Positions 7,566 to 18,469 of a stretch of DNA of 53,026 nucleotides are shown piece by piece. The translations under genes were made by a program, and so were the position numbers. Positions within the stretch are counted from its first letter, which is position 1, and each line of letters opens with the position of its first letter. The notes under the pieces were generated by a model that had not been told where the DNA came from, did not search any database, and worked only from the letters and a program-made list of their open reading frames with translations. Location: assembly GCF_900111105.1 (NCBI RefSeq), contig NZ_FOGC01000015.1, positions 1 through 53,026 on the forward strand, in the 5' to 3' direction. Origin of the DNA: Rosenbergiella nectarea (GTDB lineage: Bacteria; Pseudomonadota; Gammaproteobacteria; Enterobacterales; Enterobacteriaceae).

Positions 7566-8573
7566 CTATAGCTCGTCTAAGCGTGCCACCGAGTGGCGAA
7601 TGACTAAGGTTGGTTGGAAAAGATGCGTCACCGGCGGTGGCGCTAAACCATTCCCTAACGCTAACGCTAGGCGCGCCGCCTGCTGTGCCATCGCGACAAC
7701 AGGGTAGCGAACGGTGGTGAGACGTGGGCGAACATAGCGGGAAACGTGGACATCATCGAAGCCAATAATCGAGATCTGTTCAGGAACCTGTAAACCATTA
7801 TCGGTCAAGGCCGCGAGCGCACCCGCTGCCATCGAGTCGTTATAGCACGCAATCGCCGTAAAGTGTCGGCCCTGCGCCAACAGTGACACCATCGCTTGCT
7901 CGCCGCCATTCTCATCCGGTTCGCCATAAGCGATAAACTCGGTTTGTGGCGTTAATCCGTGATCGCGCAGCGCGTCTTGATAACCCTCAAGGCGTTCTTT
8001 GGCATCTGAAATCGAATGGGTAGAGCAGATATAGGCGATCTTTTGATGACCCTGACTGATCAAATGCCGCGTCGCTAGCCAACTGCCATAACGGTTATCG
8101 AGGGCGATACAGCGCGACTCGAACCCCTTTACCACGCGGTTATTAACCACCATTCCAGGAATTTGTCGCATAATCGCTTGCAGATCTTCATCGCTAATCA
8201 TTTTTGCATGCACCACAAGGCTTTGGCATTGATGGCGGATCAGCTGCTCAATGGCTAATTTCTCTTGCGAGGCGCGATGATAGCCGTTACCGATCAACAA
8301 AAAGTTGCCGGTCTGAATCGCGACTTGATCGACCGCCTTAACCATCGCGCCGAAAAAGGGATCCGACACATCATTGACCAGCAAACCTAAGGTGGCGGTC
8401 GATTGCTGGGCAAGGGCGCGGGCATTGGCATTAGGAATATAATTTAGCTGTGTCATGGCTTCAGCCACGACTTTTTGTGAGTGAGCACTAGCTTTCGGGG
8501 ATTGATTGAGGACACGCGATACCGTTGCGACGGAAACCCCCGCTAATCGGGCGACATCCTTGATAGTAGCCAT
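7566..8573 (-). CDS. galR: Galactose operon repressor GalR
   Basis: GalR binds operators of galactose transport and use genes and is released by galactose. The 335-residue protein starts MATIKDVARLAGVSVATVSR, the LacI/GalR helix-turn-helix and hinge. It continues with the periplasmic-binding-protein-like domain (DVSDPFFGAMVKAV, NGYH, GYQDAL, CYNDSMAAGAL, GFDDVHVSRYVRPRLTTVR). The match extends throughout E. coli GalR, which also neighbours lysA. The start was set at 8573; an upstream frame to 8606 would cover the operator. It converges on lysA with only about 9 bases between stops. Confidence 0.93.
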   Translation of the reverse strand: MATIKDVARLAGVSVATVSRVLNQSPKASAHSQKVVAEAMTQLNYIPNANARALAQQSTATLGLLVNDVSDPFFGAMVKAVDQVAIQTGNFLLIGNGYHRASQEKLAIEQLIRHQCQSLVVHAKMISDEDLQAIMRQIPGMVVNNRVVKGFESRCIALDNRYGSWLATRHLISQGHQKIAYICSTHSISDAKERLEGYQDALRDHGLTPQTEFIAYGEPDENGGEQAMVSLLAQGRHFTAIACYNDSMAAGALAALTDNGLQVPEQISIIGFDDVHVSRYVRPRLTTVRYPVVAMAQQAARLALALGNGLAPPPVTHLFQPTLVIRHSVARLDEL

Positions 8574-8585
8574 AATAAACTTCCA

Positions 8586-8601
8586 GGGTAAACGTTTACA
8601 C
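8586..8601. promoter_or_regulatory. GalR operator in the galR 5' region
   Basis: GGGTAAACGTTTACAC matches the gal operator consensus GTGKAANCGNTTNCAC at all but the second position. It lies 12 bases upstream of the galR ATG, which fits autoregulation. A weaker match lies at about 8690-8705 (GTTTAAACGTTACCAT) and could be a second site about 104 bases away. Confidence 0.7.
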
Positions 8602-8787
8602 TCCATTATGTTACGCCAATCATCAGGCTATGTAACCTCGACAAACGCCGCGTAGATCTCAGTTTCGCTCTAAAGTCAGAGGAATTGGCGTTTAAACGTT
8701 ACCATACTTAATGTTAGTTACATTTTGCGGGATTCTGTTGCGTTTTAAGGCTGGCGGTTTCTTGTCTGTTTTCAGTAAAGTAATTCT

Positions 8788-8859
8788 CCCAGAGGTATTA
8801 ATCGGTGAACATCTATCCATGGATTACACCAGCCTGCGCGTCAGCGCAGGTTTTTTTTT
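8788..8859 (+). ncRNA. omrA: OmrA/OmrB-type small RNA
   Basis: The sequence begins CCCAGAGGTATT, the conserved 5' seed of OmrA and OmrB. It ends with the intrinsic terminator CCTGCGC-gtca-GCGCAGG plus nine T. The middle contains ATTACACCAGCCTGCGC as in E. coli OmrB. These Hfq-dependent RNAs are activated by OmpR and repress outer-membrane proteins, CsgD and ompR itself through the 5' seed. E. coli has two tandem copies between aas and galR; only one is seen here. The name omrA is used for the pair, as I cannot separate A from B. The rest of the galR-ftsI gap (8602-9011) shows only AT-rich promoter-like DNA. Confidence 0.9.
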
Positions 8860-9011
8860 AGCTGAAAAACCAGTTATTTTATAATTTTCAAGCCCTTACA
8901 TCTCGCCTATTCCATCAATTACGAACTGAAACACAGTTTTCGGACCGAATAACGGCTTTTTAAGGTAAACTACTAATAAATTTATCTTTACTTTAAACCT
9001 ATCGGATTGCT

Positions 9012-10745
9012 ATGCCCCGGATAAAAAAGAAAACAGGAAAGGACTCAGCCAAATCGCCGTTTAACTCATTTCGGTTTCGTCTGGTCTGCCTCGGGGTCGT
9101 GGCCTGCTTAGGGTTGTTGCTGTTACGTGTCGGCGATCTACAATTAGTCGACCAACCGATGCTGGAGCATGAAGCTGACCAGCGCTCCCTACGAACGGTA
9201 ACCTTACCGACCAACCGCGGGACCTTATTGGACCGTAATGGTGAAACCGTTGCCTTAAGTGTACCGTCACGCGATATCATCGCCGATCCGTTAAAAATTC
9301 TCGAAGCCAATCCCGATTTTTATAGCCCTAAGTGGGCCTATTTGGCTAATGCCTTAAATATGCGTCCAGAACAGCTGGCTAACCTAATCATGGCTAACGC
9401 CAAAAAACGGTTCCTCTACCTGGGACGTAAAGTTGAATTGGGCATCGCTAAAGATATCTCTAGTTTGCATTTACAAGGTTTGACCTCGGTCTACGATGAC
9501 AGTCGATATTATCCGATGGCGGAGGCGGCCGCACCGCTGATTGGTATTGTCGGTGCCGACAATAAAGGGCTGAATGGCTTAGAACATAGTTTCGACACCT
9601 TGCTACAAGGTGTGCCGGGTAAAGAGAAATACCGCCAAGACCGCCATGGCAATATTATTTCCATGCTCAGCTACCAGCCACCGACTCAGCCACCGACCGT
9701 GCAACTGAGTATCGATAAATTTATTCAATACACCATGTTTTCGAAATTACGTGATGGTGTCGTGCTAAATAAGGCCGACTCTGGCGCGGCCGTGATGGTG
9801 CGAGTGGATACCGGCGAAGTGTTAGGGATGGCTTCTTATCCCTCCTACAACCCGAATAATTACGAAGGGGCAAATGCCGCGCAGATGCGTAATGTGGCGA
9901 TTAACGACAGTTTTGAACCGGGGTCAACCGTAAAACCGTTGGTAGTGATGGAAGGGCTACAGCGTCATTTAGTGCGTCCGGATTCGGTGTTGGATACCAC
10001 GCCCTATAGTGTCAACGGACACTTAATTCGCGATGTCGGCCACTGGCCACGTCTGACCATGACCGGCATATTGCAAAAATCGAGTGATATCGGGGTGTCG
10101 CATATCGCGCTAGCGATGCCTGCGGATGTGTTGGTGAACACTTACCGTTCCTTTGGGCTCGGCCGCTCAACGGGCTTAGGATTGACTGGAGAAAGTGTGG
10201 GTTACTTCCCACTGCACCGTCAACGCTGGGCGGATATTGAGCGGGCCACCTTTTCGTTCGGCTATGGGCTACGGGTTACGCCGCTGCAAATTGCTCGTGA
10301 ATACGCCACACTCGGTTCGTTTGGGCTGTATCGTCCGCTCTCTATCACTAAGGTAACGCCGCCGGTTGTTGGCACCCGCGTAGCGGACGAAGATGTGGTA
10401 CGCAGTGTCGTACATATGATGGAAAGTGATGCCTTACCCGGTGGTTCAGGGGTTCGCGCAGCAGTACCCGGCTATCGTCTAGCGATTAAGACGGGTACCG
10501 CCGAAAAAATGGGCAGTAACGGTAAATATGATGGCGGTTACATCAACTACACCGCAGGGGTTGCCCCCGCCAGTCATCCGGTGGTGGCCTTAGTGATTAT
10601 GATTAACCACCCCACCGCAGGCGACCACTTCGGCGGAAGCGTCGCGGCACCGGTATTCGGGAATATTATAGGCCCCGTATTGAAGCATATGAATATTGCG
10701 CCAGATGCCCTCTACACCCCGCTAGATCCTCAAGCGCAACACTAA
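9012..10745 (+). CDS. FtsI-like penicillin-binding protein 3 paralogue with altered SxN motif
   Basis: This 577-residue class B penicillin-binding protein closely resembles FtsI, the septal peptidoglycan transpeptidase. It has a short basic cytosolic start and a membrane anchor at about 22-40. The pedestal domain carries RGTLLDRNG (69-77), and the transpeptidase domain has the active serine in STVK (Ser305) and KTGT at 493-496. The second motif, normally SSN in FtsI, reads SSD (357-359). The main ftsI lies in the division-and-wall cluster, so this copy beside galR should be a second enzyme. Salmonella PBP3SAL, a second FtsI used at acid pH, is a possible parallel. It stands alone with its own terminator. 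Confidence 0.85.
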   Translation: MPRIKKKTGKDSAKSPFNSFRFRLVCLGVVACLGLLLLRVGDLQLVDQPMLEHEADQRSLRTVTLPTNRGTLLDRNGETVALSVPSRDIIADPLKILEANPDFYSPKWAYLANALNMRPEQLANLIMANAKKRFLYLGRKVELGIAKDISSLHLQGLTSVYDDSRYYPMAEAAAPLIGIVGADNKGLNGLEHSFDTLLQGVPGKEKYRQDRHGNIISMLSYQPPTQPPTVQLSIDKFIQYTMFSKLRDGVVLNKADSGAAVMVRVDTGEVLGMASYPSYNPNNYEGANAAQMRNVAINDSFEPGSTVKPLVVMEGLQRHLVRPDSVLDTTPYSVNGHLIRDVGHWPRLTMTGILQKSSDIGVSHIALAMPADVLVNTYRSFGLGRSTGLGLTGESVGYFPLHRQRWADIERATFSFGYGLRVTPLQIAREYATLGSFGLYRPLSITKVTPPVVGTRVADEDVVRSVVHMMESDALPGGSGVRAAVPGYRLAIKTGTAEKMGSNGKYDGGYINYTAGVAPASHPVVALVIMINHPTAGDHFGGSVAAPVFGNIIGPVLKHMNIAPDALYTPLDPQAQH

Positions 10746-10760
10746 GTTTTCGGTGTGTTC

Positions 10761-10790
10761 AGGACGGTCAGCTGACCGTCCTTTTCTTTT
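10761..10790 (+). terminator. Terminator after the FtsI-like gene
   Basis: AGGACGGTCA pairs with TGACCGTCCT (10761-10782) and is followed by a T-rich run. It separates the gene from the mdtABC operon. Confidence 0.85.
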
Positions 10791-10953
10791 CTCTGCGCCA
10801 TGTTTACGCTGGCAGAAATAATTTAACGTCTTCCTTACTAATTTATTCTGGCAACTCAGCGCCAGCTTGCTAATAATGAAGGCTACTTTGACCTCGCTGT
10901 TAGCCTCTGCGCGACAGAAGGTTGTTTGTGTCTCCTGATGATTAAGAAGAACC

Positions 10954-12177
10954 ATGACCAATACTTCTCAGCGACCGGCGCGTCGTGCTTGGCTCAAAAA
11001 ACTGGCCGTTATTCTTATTGTTATTGTGCTGGCAGTGATCGCTTGGCGTCTATTCTTTACGCACTCTTCATCCACAGCAGGCGGTGCGCCATCGGGAAGA
11101 CATTCGATGAGGCCAGGGATGGGGGCGGGAAGCGCTACCATCGTCCATGCGGTGAATGCCCAACAAGCAGATGTCCCGGTCTACGTATCGGCGCCGGGTA
11201 CCGTCGTTCCTAATGCCAGCGTGACGGTCACCAGCCGCATTACCGGTCAGCTCGATAAGGTCCTCTTCACTGAGGGGCAAAAGGTGACGGCAGGGCAGTT
11301 ACTGGCGCAGATCGATGATCGAGACTACCAAGCAACCTTAGCGCAGTATCAAGGGGCCTTAGCGGAGAACCAAGCGCTTCTCAAAAACGCCGAGTTAACC
11401 TTAGCCCGCTACCGTAAGCTCTACGCTCAGGACTCCCTCTCTAAGCAAGATCTTGAAAGCCAAATCGCCACGGTTGGCCAGTATCGGGGCACCGTGCAAC
11501 AAGATATTGCGCAGATCAATAACGCTAAGGTCAGCATCAGTTATGCCCGGATCACCGCCCCGGTAACCGGACGGGTTGGCTTGCGTCTGGTCGATGCGGG
11601 GAACTTAGTGCAGAGTGGTGATAGCACCGGCATTGTGACCATTACCCAGATGCAACCCGCAGGGGTCACTTTTAGTGTGCCACAAAGTTATGTGGGGCAA
11701 CTCGCCAGTAAGTTACATCAAGGCCAAGCGTTACCGGCCACCGCGCTCGATCAAGACGGTTCGACGGTCTTGGCACAGGGCGATGTACGCTTTATCAGCA
11801 ATACCATCGACACCAGCACCGGGAGTGTCGCCCTGAAAGCGATGTTCGCTAATCAGAATGAAGCGCTATTCGCTAATCAGTTCGTGAACTTACGTCTGCA
11901 AATTGACCTATTAAAGCAGGCGACGGTGGTATCGACCCAAGCGATCCAACTCAGTAGCGATGGCAGCTTTGTGTTTATTATCCAACCGGATAACACCGTG
12001 GTGCGTCAAGCCGTGAAAACGGGGCCGTTATATGGTAATGACCAGCAAGTCATTCTATCTGGGGTGAAGCCTGGCGATAAATTAGTCTCTGATGGTATTG
12101 ATCGACTGACGACGGGTAGCAAGGTGACGGTTGCTGATGCAAAAGAGACTCAGGCTGCAGAAAATAAGGCTGAGTAA
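10954..12177 (+). CDS. mdtA: RND efflux periplasmic adaptor MdtA
   Basis: MdtA is the membrane fusion protein that links the MdtB/MdtC inner-membrane pump to an outer-membrane channel. The 407-residue protein has an N-terminal membrane anchor ([19 protein letters not shown]), a Gly/Met-rich linker and a lipoyl/barrel-sandwich half ([20 protein letters not shown]). A helical hairpin with repeated Ala/Gln follows, then the second half ([20 protein letters not shown]) and a beta-barrel with [10 protein letters not shown]. It heads a four-gene operon. Its stop overlaps the mdtB start by one base. Confidence 0.92.
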   Translation: MTNTSQRPARRAWLKKLAVILIVIVLAVIAWRLFFTHSSSTAGGAPSGRHSMRPGMGAGSATIVHAVNAQQADVPVYVSAPGTVVPNASVTVTSRITGQLDKVLFTEGQKVTAGQLLAQIDDRDYQATLAQYQGALAENQALLKNAELTLARYRKLYAQDSLSKQDLESQIATVGQYRGTVQQDIAQINNAKVSISYARITAPVTGRVGLRLVDAGNLVQSGDSTGIVTITQMQPAGVTFSVPQSYVGQLASKLHQGQALPATALDQDGSTVLAQGDVRFISNTIDTSTGSVALKAMFANQNEALFANQFVNLRLQIDLLKQATVVSTQAIQLSSDGSFVFIIQPDNTVVRQAVKTGPLYGNDQQVILSGVKPGDKLVSDGIDRLTTGSKVTVADAKETQAAENKAE

Positions 12178-15100
12178 TGAATCCATCTCGTCTTTTTATC
12201 CAACGCCCGGTCGCCACCGTACTGTTAATGGTGGCAGTCCTATTATCTGGGATCTTTGCCTATCGGTTCTTATCGGTGTCGGCGTTGCCCCAAGTTGATT
12301 ACCCAACAATCCAAGTGACCACGCTTTATCCCGGTGCTAGCCCGGAAGTGATGTCCACCTCGGTGACAGCCCCGTTAGAGCGTGAATTAGGCGAGATGAG
12401 TGGCTTAAGTGCCATGACCTCGAGTTCGTCCTCCGGTTCGTCACTTATCACGCTACGCTTCGGCTTAACCATCTCGCTTGATGTAGCAGAGCAAGAAGTG
12501 CAAGCGGCCATTAACTCGGCCAATAGTTTATTACCCAGTGATCTGCCTAATCCGCCAACCTATAAAAAGGTCAACCCAGCGGATACGCCTGTCGTAACCG
12601 TTGCCGCGACCTCTGATAGCCTCTCCTTAACCCGCGTACAAGACCTACTGAATACGCGAGTCGCATTAAAGCTCTCGCAGATTTCCGGCGTGGGCTTGGT
12701 CAGCCTAGACGGGGGCAACAAGCCAGCGATCCGTATCCAGTTGAACCCAACGGCACTGGCCGCCCATCACCTCACGTTAGAAGAGGTGAATACCGTGGTG
12801 GGCAACAGTAATGTCAATGGCTCTAAGGGCGGCTTCGATGGAAAATACCACTCGGTCACCCTCGATGCCAACGATCAACTGCGTACCCCTGAAGAGTACG
12901 CTAACCTTATTATCACTTGGCAGAATGGCGCAGCGCTTCGGTTAAAAGATATTGCCACTATCACCCAAGGGGCTGAAAACACCTTCCAATCGGCTTGGGC
13001 GGATAACCACCCAGCGATCATTATGAACGTGCAGCGACAGCCCGGTGCTAACGTTATTCAGGTGGTTGATGATATCAAGGCACAGCTGCCAACATTGCAG
13101 CAGACCTTACCCGATGGCGTAAAACTACAGATTGTTGCAGACCGCACCCAGACCATCCGTGCCTCGATCAGTGATGTCCAATTCGAGATGGTGCTCTCCA
13201 TTGCGTTAGTGGTGATGGTGACTTTCCTGTTTCTACGCAACATTGCGGCAACGCTGATCCCAAGTGTTGCGGTGCCTCTCTCGCTGATTGGCACCTTCGG
13301 CGTAATGTACCTGCTGGGCTTCAGTCTTAACAACCTCACTTTGATGGCGTTAACCATTGCTACCGGATTCGTGATTGATGATGCCATTGTGGTGGTGGAG
13401 AATATTTCGCGCCGTCTCGAAGAGGGCGAGTCCCCGATGCAAGCGGCCTTAAAAGGCTCGCAACAGATTGGTTTCACCATCATCTCGTTAACCTTCTCAT
13501 TAATTGCCGTCTTAATCCCGCTGCTGTTTATGGGCGATGTGGTGGGGCGCTTATTCCGTGAGTTTGCCATTACGCTTGCGGTATCGATATTGGTATCGAT
13601 GTTTGTCTCCTTAACCTTGACGCCGATGCTTTGTGCTTACTTACTGAAGCACACGCCTCCCGAGCAGCAGTCACGCTTCGCGCAGAAAGGCGAGCAATGG
13701 TTCGAGAAGATTGTGCGAGGCTATGACCGGTTACTCAGCGTGGTGCTGAATCATCAGAAGTTGACGCTACTGGTGGCGGTCGGCACCTTTGTGCTGACCG
13801 CGTTGCTCTATGTCGTGGTACCGAAAGGCTTCTTCCCTCAGCAAGATACCGGAATGATCCAAGGGATTACGATTGCTTCGCAAGACGTGTCGTTTCAAGA
13901 GATGACCAAACGTCAAAAGCAATTGGCCGCGATTATCCTCAAGAATGAAAATGTTGATGCCTTAACCTCGACCATCGGTATCGATGGCACTAATACCAGC
14001 CTTAATAGTGGGCACTTACAAATTACGTTGAAATCGTTTGAAGACCGGAGCGAGCGGGCCGATAAGGTGATTACCGAACTCAAACAGGCGGCTAAACAGG
14101 TACCCGGTATCCAGCTTTATTTACAGTCGTCGCAAGATTTAACCGTCAATGACCAAGTGACGCCAAACCAATACCAATTCACGCTGACGGATCTGAGTAG
14201 CGAGAACTTGGTAAAGTGGACACCACAGTTAATCGCGGCACTCGCCAAACGGCCAGAATTTAGCGATGTTGTCAGTAATCTGCAGGACCAAGGCCGGATT
14301 GCCTATGTCGATTTGGACCGAGATAAAGCCTCGCGCTTAGGGATCACCGCGTCGGACGTCGATACGGCACTGTATAATGCCTTCGGTCAGCGCTTAATCT
14401 CGACGATCTTTACCCAGTCCAACCAATATCGAGTCGTGATGGAAGTGGCACCACAATATCAGCAAACTCCGGCTTCACTGGATGATATTTGGCTGAAAAG
14501 CTCGGTGACCTCAAGCAGCACGTCCAGCAGCTCAAGTTCGTCGAGCTCAAGCTCAACCACTTCGTCTACCTCTACTTCGACGTCTACCGATAGCGGCATG
14601 GTCAAATTGACCGCGGTGGCGACGGTTCATCAACGCCTCGGATCGTTAATGAATATGCGTCTCAACCAATATCCGGCGGTCATGGTCTCTTTCAACTTGG
14701 CGGAGGGGTACTCGATTGAAGAGGCACAGCAGGCCATCAGTGAGGTGAGCCAACAGCTCTCGCTACCAGACAGTATTTCCTTACAGTACCAAGGTGAGGC
14801 TTCCTCGTTCCAGAGCGCCACCAGCAATACATTGTGGTTGATTCTCGCGGCGCTGCTCACCATGTACCTCGTGTTAGGCATCCTCTATGAGAGCTTTATT
14901 CATCCGGTCACCATCCTCTCGACCCTGCCTTCGGCGGCGATCGGTGCGTTGTTGGCACTCCTCTTGAGTGGCAGCGAGTTTAGTTTGATCGCGCTGATTG
15001 GGGTGATTTTGCTGATCGGTATCGTCAAGAAGAATGCGATTATGATGATCGACTTCGCCCTGCAGGCTGAGCATGAACAGCATCTATCGCCGCGTGAGGC

Positions 15101-15368
15101 GATACACCAGGCATGTTTACTGCGTTTTCGCCCCATCTTAATGACCACGATGGCCGCATTGCTGGGGGCCTTACCGTTAATGTTAGCCAGTGGCTCAGGG
15201 GCGGAGCTACGTCAACCTCTGGGACTGGTAATTGTCGGCGGCCTGATTGTCAGCCAAGTGTTAACGTTATTCTCTACCCCAGTCATCTATCTCTGGTTCG
15301 ATCACTGGTCTGAACGTGGACGCCGTTTCATTGCTAAGAAACAGCAACGTCGTCAGGATGAACGATGA
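12177..15368 (+). CDS. mdtB: RND efflux transporter MdtB with a Ser/Thr-rich insertion
   Basis: MdtB is one of the two RND subunits of the MdtABC proton-driven exporter of bile salts, novobiocin and similar compounds. The 1063-residue protein starts [20 protein letters not shown] and carries twelve membrane segments and two large periplasmic loops. Proton-relay acidic residues are in [15 protein letters not shown] run of 30 residues at 775-804 is Ser or Thr except for one Val, within the second periplasmic loop. E. coli MdtB is about 20 residues shorter and, as I recall it, lacks this tract. The gene overlaps mdtC by four bases (ATGA). Confidence 0.93.
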   Translation: MNPSRLFIQRPVATVLLMVAVLLSGIFAYRFLSVSALPQVDYPTIQVTTLYPGASPEVMSTSVTAPLERELGEMSGLSAMTSSSSSGSSLITLRFGLTISLDVAEQEVQAAINSANSLLPSDLPNPPTYKKVNPADTPVVTVAATSDSLSLTRVQDLLNTRVALKLSQISGVGLVSLDGGNKPAIRIQLNPTALAAHHLTLEEVNTVVGNSNVNGSKGGFDGKYHSVTLDANDQLRTPEEYANLIITWQNGAALRLKDIATITQGAENTFQSAWADNHPAIIMNVQRQPGANVIQVVDDIKAQLPTLQQTLPDGVKLQIVADRTQTIRASISDVQFEMVLSIALVVMVTFLFLRNIAATLIPSVAVPLSLIGTFGVMYLLGFSLNNLTLMALTIATGFVIDDAIVVVENISRRLEEGESPMQAALKGSQQIGFTIISLTFSLIAVLIPLLFMGDVVGRLFREFAITLAVSILVSMFVSLTLTPMLCAYLLKHTPPEQQSRFAQKGEQWFEKIVRGYDRLLSVVLNHQKLTLLVAVGTFVLTALLYVVVPKGFFPQQDTGMIQGITIASQDVSFQEMTKRQKQLAAIILKNENVDALTSTIGIDGTNTSLNSGHLQITLKSFEDRSERADKVITELKQAAKQVPGIQLYLQSSQDLTVNDQVTPNQYQFTLTDLSSENLVKWTPQLIAALAKRPEFSDVVSNLQDQGRIAYVDLDRDKASRLGITASDVDTALYNAFGQRLISTIFTQSNQYRVVMEVAPQYQQTPASLDDIWLKSSVTSSSTSSSSSSSSSSSTTSSTSTSTSTDSGMVKLTAVATVHQRLGSLMNMRLNQYPAVMVSFNLAEGYSIEEAQQAISEVSQQLSLPDSISLQYQGEASSFQSATSNTLWLILAALLTMYLVLGILYESFIHPVTILSTLPSAAIGALLALLLSGSEFSLIALIGVILLIGIVKKNAIMMIDFALQAEHEQHLSPREAIHQACLLRFRPILMTTMAALLGALPLMLASGSGAELRQPLGLVIVGGLIVSQVLTLFSTPVIYLWFDHWSERGRRFIAKKQQRRQDER
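14499..14588 (+). repeat. Low-complexity Ser/Thr tract inside mdtB
   Basis: These 30 codons encode 29 Ser/Thr and one Val, using mixed codons (AGC, TCA, TCG, ACG, TCT, ACC), so it is not a pure trinucleotide run. It lies between WLK and DSGMVKL in the second periplasmic domain. Confidence 0.95.
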
Positions 15369-18300
15369 ATATTACACGCTTATTTATTTTCCGTCCGGTC
15401 GCCACCTTATTACTGACCTTGGCGTTAGTCTTGCTCGGCTTTTTGGGGTATCGACTGTTACCGGTCGCGCCATTACCGCAGATTGATTTTCCCACCATCA
15501 TGGTGTCGGCAAGCTTACCGGGGGCGAACCCTGAGACCATGGCAGCCACGGTCGCGACGCCATTGGAGCGAGCATTAGGGCAAATTGCCGGGGTGTCTGA
15601 GATGACCTCCAGCAGTTCCCAAGGCTCTACCCGAATCGTGTTACAGTTTGATCTCGACCGTGATATCAATGGTGCGGCGCGTGATGTACAGGCGGCGATT
15701 AACGCGTCACGCAGCCTGCTCCCTAGCAGTATGCCGTCGTTACCGACCTATCGTAAGGCCAACCCTTCGGATGCGCCGATCGTCTTATTGGCCCTAACGT
15801 CGAAGACCCGCACTACAGGGCAGTTATACGATATTGCCGAGAGCAAAATCGAGCAAGTTTTGGCGCAGGTGAGTGGGGTGGGTGAAGTGTCGCTGATGGG
15901 CAGTGCCTTACCGGCAGTGCGGATCGATTTACAACCCAACAAGCTTACGCAGTACGGCGTCTCGTTGGATGAAGTGCGTAAAGCGGTCGCCAATAGTACC
16001 TCCAATTTACCCAAGGGGATCATTCAGGGTCCCCATCTCTCCTGGTCGATTGACAGTAATAGCCAGTTAGATAACGCCGCGCTCTATCAGGATCTTATTA
16101 TCCGTTACCAGGACGGTAAGGCGTTACGTTTAAAAGATGTCGCGACCATCTACGATGGAGTACAGGATAAATATGTCGCCGGTGCGCTCAATGGTAACCC
16201 TGCGGTGATGCTTGGGGTGACCCGCCAAGCGGGGGCTAACATGCTGGTGACTATTGACGAGATCAAAGCTAAGCTGCCACAACTGCGCGAACAATTACCA
16301 GCGGATACCTCCTTGCAGCTAGTCTTAGACCGCTCGCCAAATGTACGCGCCTCCTTATACGAGACAGAAGAGACTTTGCTAGTCGCCGTGATGTTAGTGG
16401 TCGCGGTGGTGTTTATCTTCCTAAGGGATTGGCGTTCGGTCTTGATCCCCGCGTTAGCTTTGCCCGTATCGCTGATCGGTACCTGCATCGTTATGTATCT
16501 GCTCGGTTATAGCCTCGACAACCTGTCGCTGATGGCATTGATCATTGCCACCGGTTTCGTGGTCGACGATGCGATAGTGGTATTGGAAAATATTATTCGA
16601 CATATCGAAGAGGGGTTAAGCCCGGTAAGGGCGGCGATCCGCGGGGCGAAAGAGGTAAGCTTTACGGTACTTTCCATGACCGCATCACTCATTGCCGTAT
16701 TTATTCCTATTCTTCTCATGGGCAGTATCGTTGGGCGGCTATTCAGAGAATTTGCGGTCACCTTATCGGTCTCGTTAGTCATTTCGATGTTTGTTTCGCT
16801 CAGTCTTACCCCTATGCTCTGCGCACGCTTACTCAAACGTCGTCCACCGGTGACGCATCGTCCTCATCCGGTTTTTCAATGGATTGAACGTCGATTAACC
16901 GCGTTATTAAATCTCTATAGCCGTGGATTGAAGTGGGTACTTGCCCACCAAAAAATAACCATGATAGGGCTGTTGGCGACAGTGTTATTGAACTTCTACC
17001 TTTTCACTGTGGTACAGAAAGGCTTTTTCCCCGACCAAGATACCGGAATGTTGATGGGGATGGTCAGGGCTGACCAGAGTGTCTCGTTTGAGGCGATGAC
17101 GCCGAAGGTCAATCAGTTTACTCAGCTGATCTTACAGGATCCGGATGTCGATGCAGTGATGTCCTCTCGCGGCGGTGGAATGTTTGGATCGCGTAGTTCA
17201 GCGACCTTTTTTGTGAAACTTAAATCGCTGGATCAACGCAAGGCATCCGCGACGGAAATCGCTAACCGACTCAGTATGAAGGGCAGTCAGGTCGCCGGTG
17301 CCCAGATGTTCTTGATGGCGGCGCAAGATTTACGGGTAGGTGGGCGGAGTGCGAATGCCTCGTATCAATACAGCCTACAAGCCGACGATCTGGCGCTATT
17401 ACGCGAGTGGACGCCAAAAGTTCAAAAGGCATTTAGTGCGTTACCGCAATTGACCAGTGTCGACTCCGATTCGCAAACGGGTGGCCAAGAGGTGATGATC
17501 ACCATCGATCGTGATGCGGCAATGCGACTTGGCGTGGACGTCAACATGCTGGACACTATGCTGAATAATGCCTTCAGTCAGCGGCAAATTGCGACCCTGT
17601 ATAAAACCTTAAATCAATATAAGGTAGTGATGATGTTGCAAAGCAGCAACACACAGGACGCGAATGAACTGTCGAAGATTTATGTGCTCAACGATGAGGG
17701 CGACCGCATTCCGCTTTCCGCTATCGCGAAGTTTAGTGGCGCGAATGCGCCATTATCGGTCGCGCACCAAGGGCAATCGGCAACCAGTACCCTCGCGTTT
17801 AACTTAGCCGATGGCGTCTCGCTGGAACAGGCGCAGGCGGTGATTAAACAGACCATGGCGAAGATCGGCGTACCGGATACCATCGCCGCCAGTTTCCAAG
17901 GAACAGCGCAAGCCTTTAGCCAGTTAACGGCGACCTTACCTTGGTTGATCCTAGCGGCCTTGGCTGCGGTCTATATCGTTCTCGGGATGTTGTATGAAAG
18001 CTATATTCACCCGCTCACTATCTTATCGACGCTACCCTCTGCCGGGGTCGGGGCACTGTTACTGTTAATCTTAACGAATACCCAGCTGACGGTCATCGCG
18101 CTGATCGGCATTATCTTGCTGATTGGTATTGTGAAGAAGAACGCCATAATGTTGATCGATTTCGCGCTGGATGCCGAGCGACGCGGTATGACGTCGCAAC
18201 AAGCGATTACCGAAGCCTGCTTAAAGCGTTTTCGTCCGATTATGATGACCACCTTAGCGGCGTTTTTCGGGGCCCTGCCGATGGCACTAGGGAGTGGCGG

Positions 18301-18469
18301 CGATGCTGACCTCCGTAGCCCGCTGGGGATTGCGATTGCCGGTGGGCTAGCGCTTAGCCAGCTCTTAACGCTCTTTACAACGCCAGTCGTGTATCTATGG
18401 CTAGACAAATTGAGTCAGGTGACTCGTCAACGCTGGCACCGTTTTCGTCATTCAGGAAATGCGTCATGA
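15365..18469 (+). CDS. mdtC: RND efflux transporter MdtC
   Basis: MdtC is the second RND subunit of the heteromeric MdtB2C pump. The 1034-residue protein begins [20 protein letters not shown] and matches MdtC in length and motifs, including [14 protein letters not shown] and the [17 protein letters not shown] segment near the C-terminus. It has no Ser/Thr insertion like that of MdtB. It overlaps mdtB by four bases and the channel gene that follows by four bases, so the whole operon is translationally coupled. Confidence 0.93.
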   Translation: MNITRLFIFRPVATLLLTLALVLLGFLGYRLLPVAPLPQIDFPTIMVSASLPGANPETMAATVATPLERALGQIAGVSEMTSSSSQGSTRIVLQFDLDRDINGAARDVQAAINASRSLLPSSMPSLPTYRKANPSDAPIVLLALTSKTRTTGQLYDIAESKIEQVLAQVSGVGEVSLMGSALPAVRIDLQPNKLTQYGVSLDEVRKAVANSTSNLPKGIIQGPHLSWSIDSNSQLDNAALYQDLIIRYQDGKALRLKDVATIYDGVQDKYVAGALNGNPAVMLGVTRQAGANMLVTIDEIKAKLPQLREQLPADTSLQLVLDRSPNVRASLYETEETLLVAVMLVVAVVFIFLRDWRSVLIPALALPVSLIGTCIVMYLLGYSLDNLSLMALIIATGFVVDDAIVVLENIIRHIEEGLSPVRAAIRGAKEVSFTVLSMTASLIAVFIPILLMGSIVGRLFREFAVTLSVSLVISMFVSLSLTPMLCARLLKRRPPVTHRPHPVFQWIERRLTALLNLYSRGLKWVLAHQKITMIGLLATVLLNFYLFTVVQKGFFPDQDTGMLMGMVRADQSVSFEAMTPKVNQFTQLILQDPDVDAVMSSRGGGMFGSRSSATFFVKLKSLDQRKASATEIANRLSMKGSQVAGAQMFLMAAQDLRVGGRSANASYQYSLQADDLALLREWTPKVQKAFSALPQLTSVDSDSQTGGQEVMITIDRDAAMRLGVDVNMLDTMLNNAFSQRQIATLYKTLNQYKVVMMLQSSNTQDANELSKIYVLNDEGDRIPLSAIAKFSGANAPLSVAHQGQSATSTLAFNLADGVSLEQAQAVIKQTMAKIGVPDTIAASFQGTAQAFSQLTATLPWLILAALAAVYIVLGMLYESYIHPLTILSTLPSAGVGALLLLILTNTQLTVIALIGIILLIGIVKKNAIMLIDFALDAERRGMTSQQAITEACLKRFRPIMMTTLAAFFGALPMALGSGGDADLRSPLGIAIAGGLALSQLLTLFTTPVVYLWLDKLSQVTRQRWHRFRHSGNAS

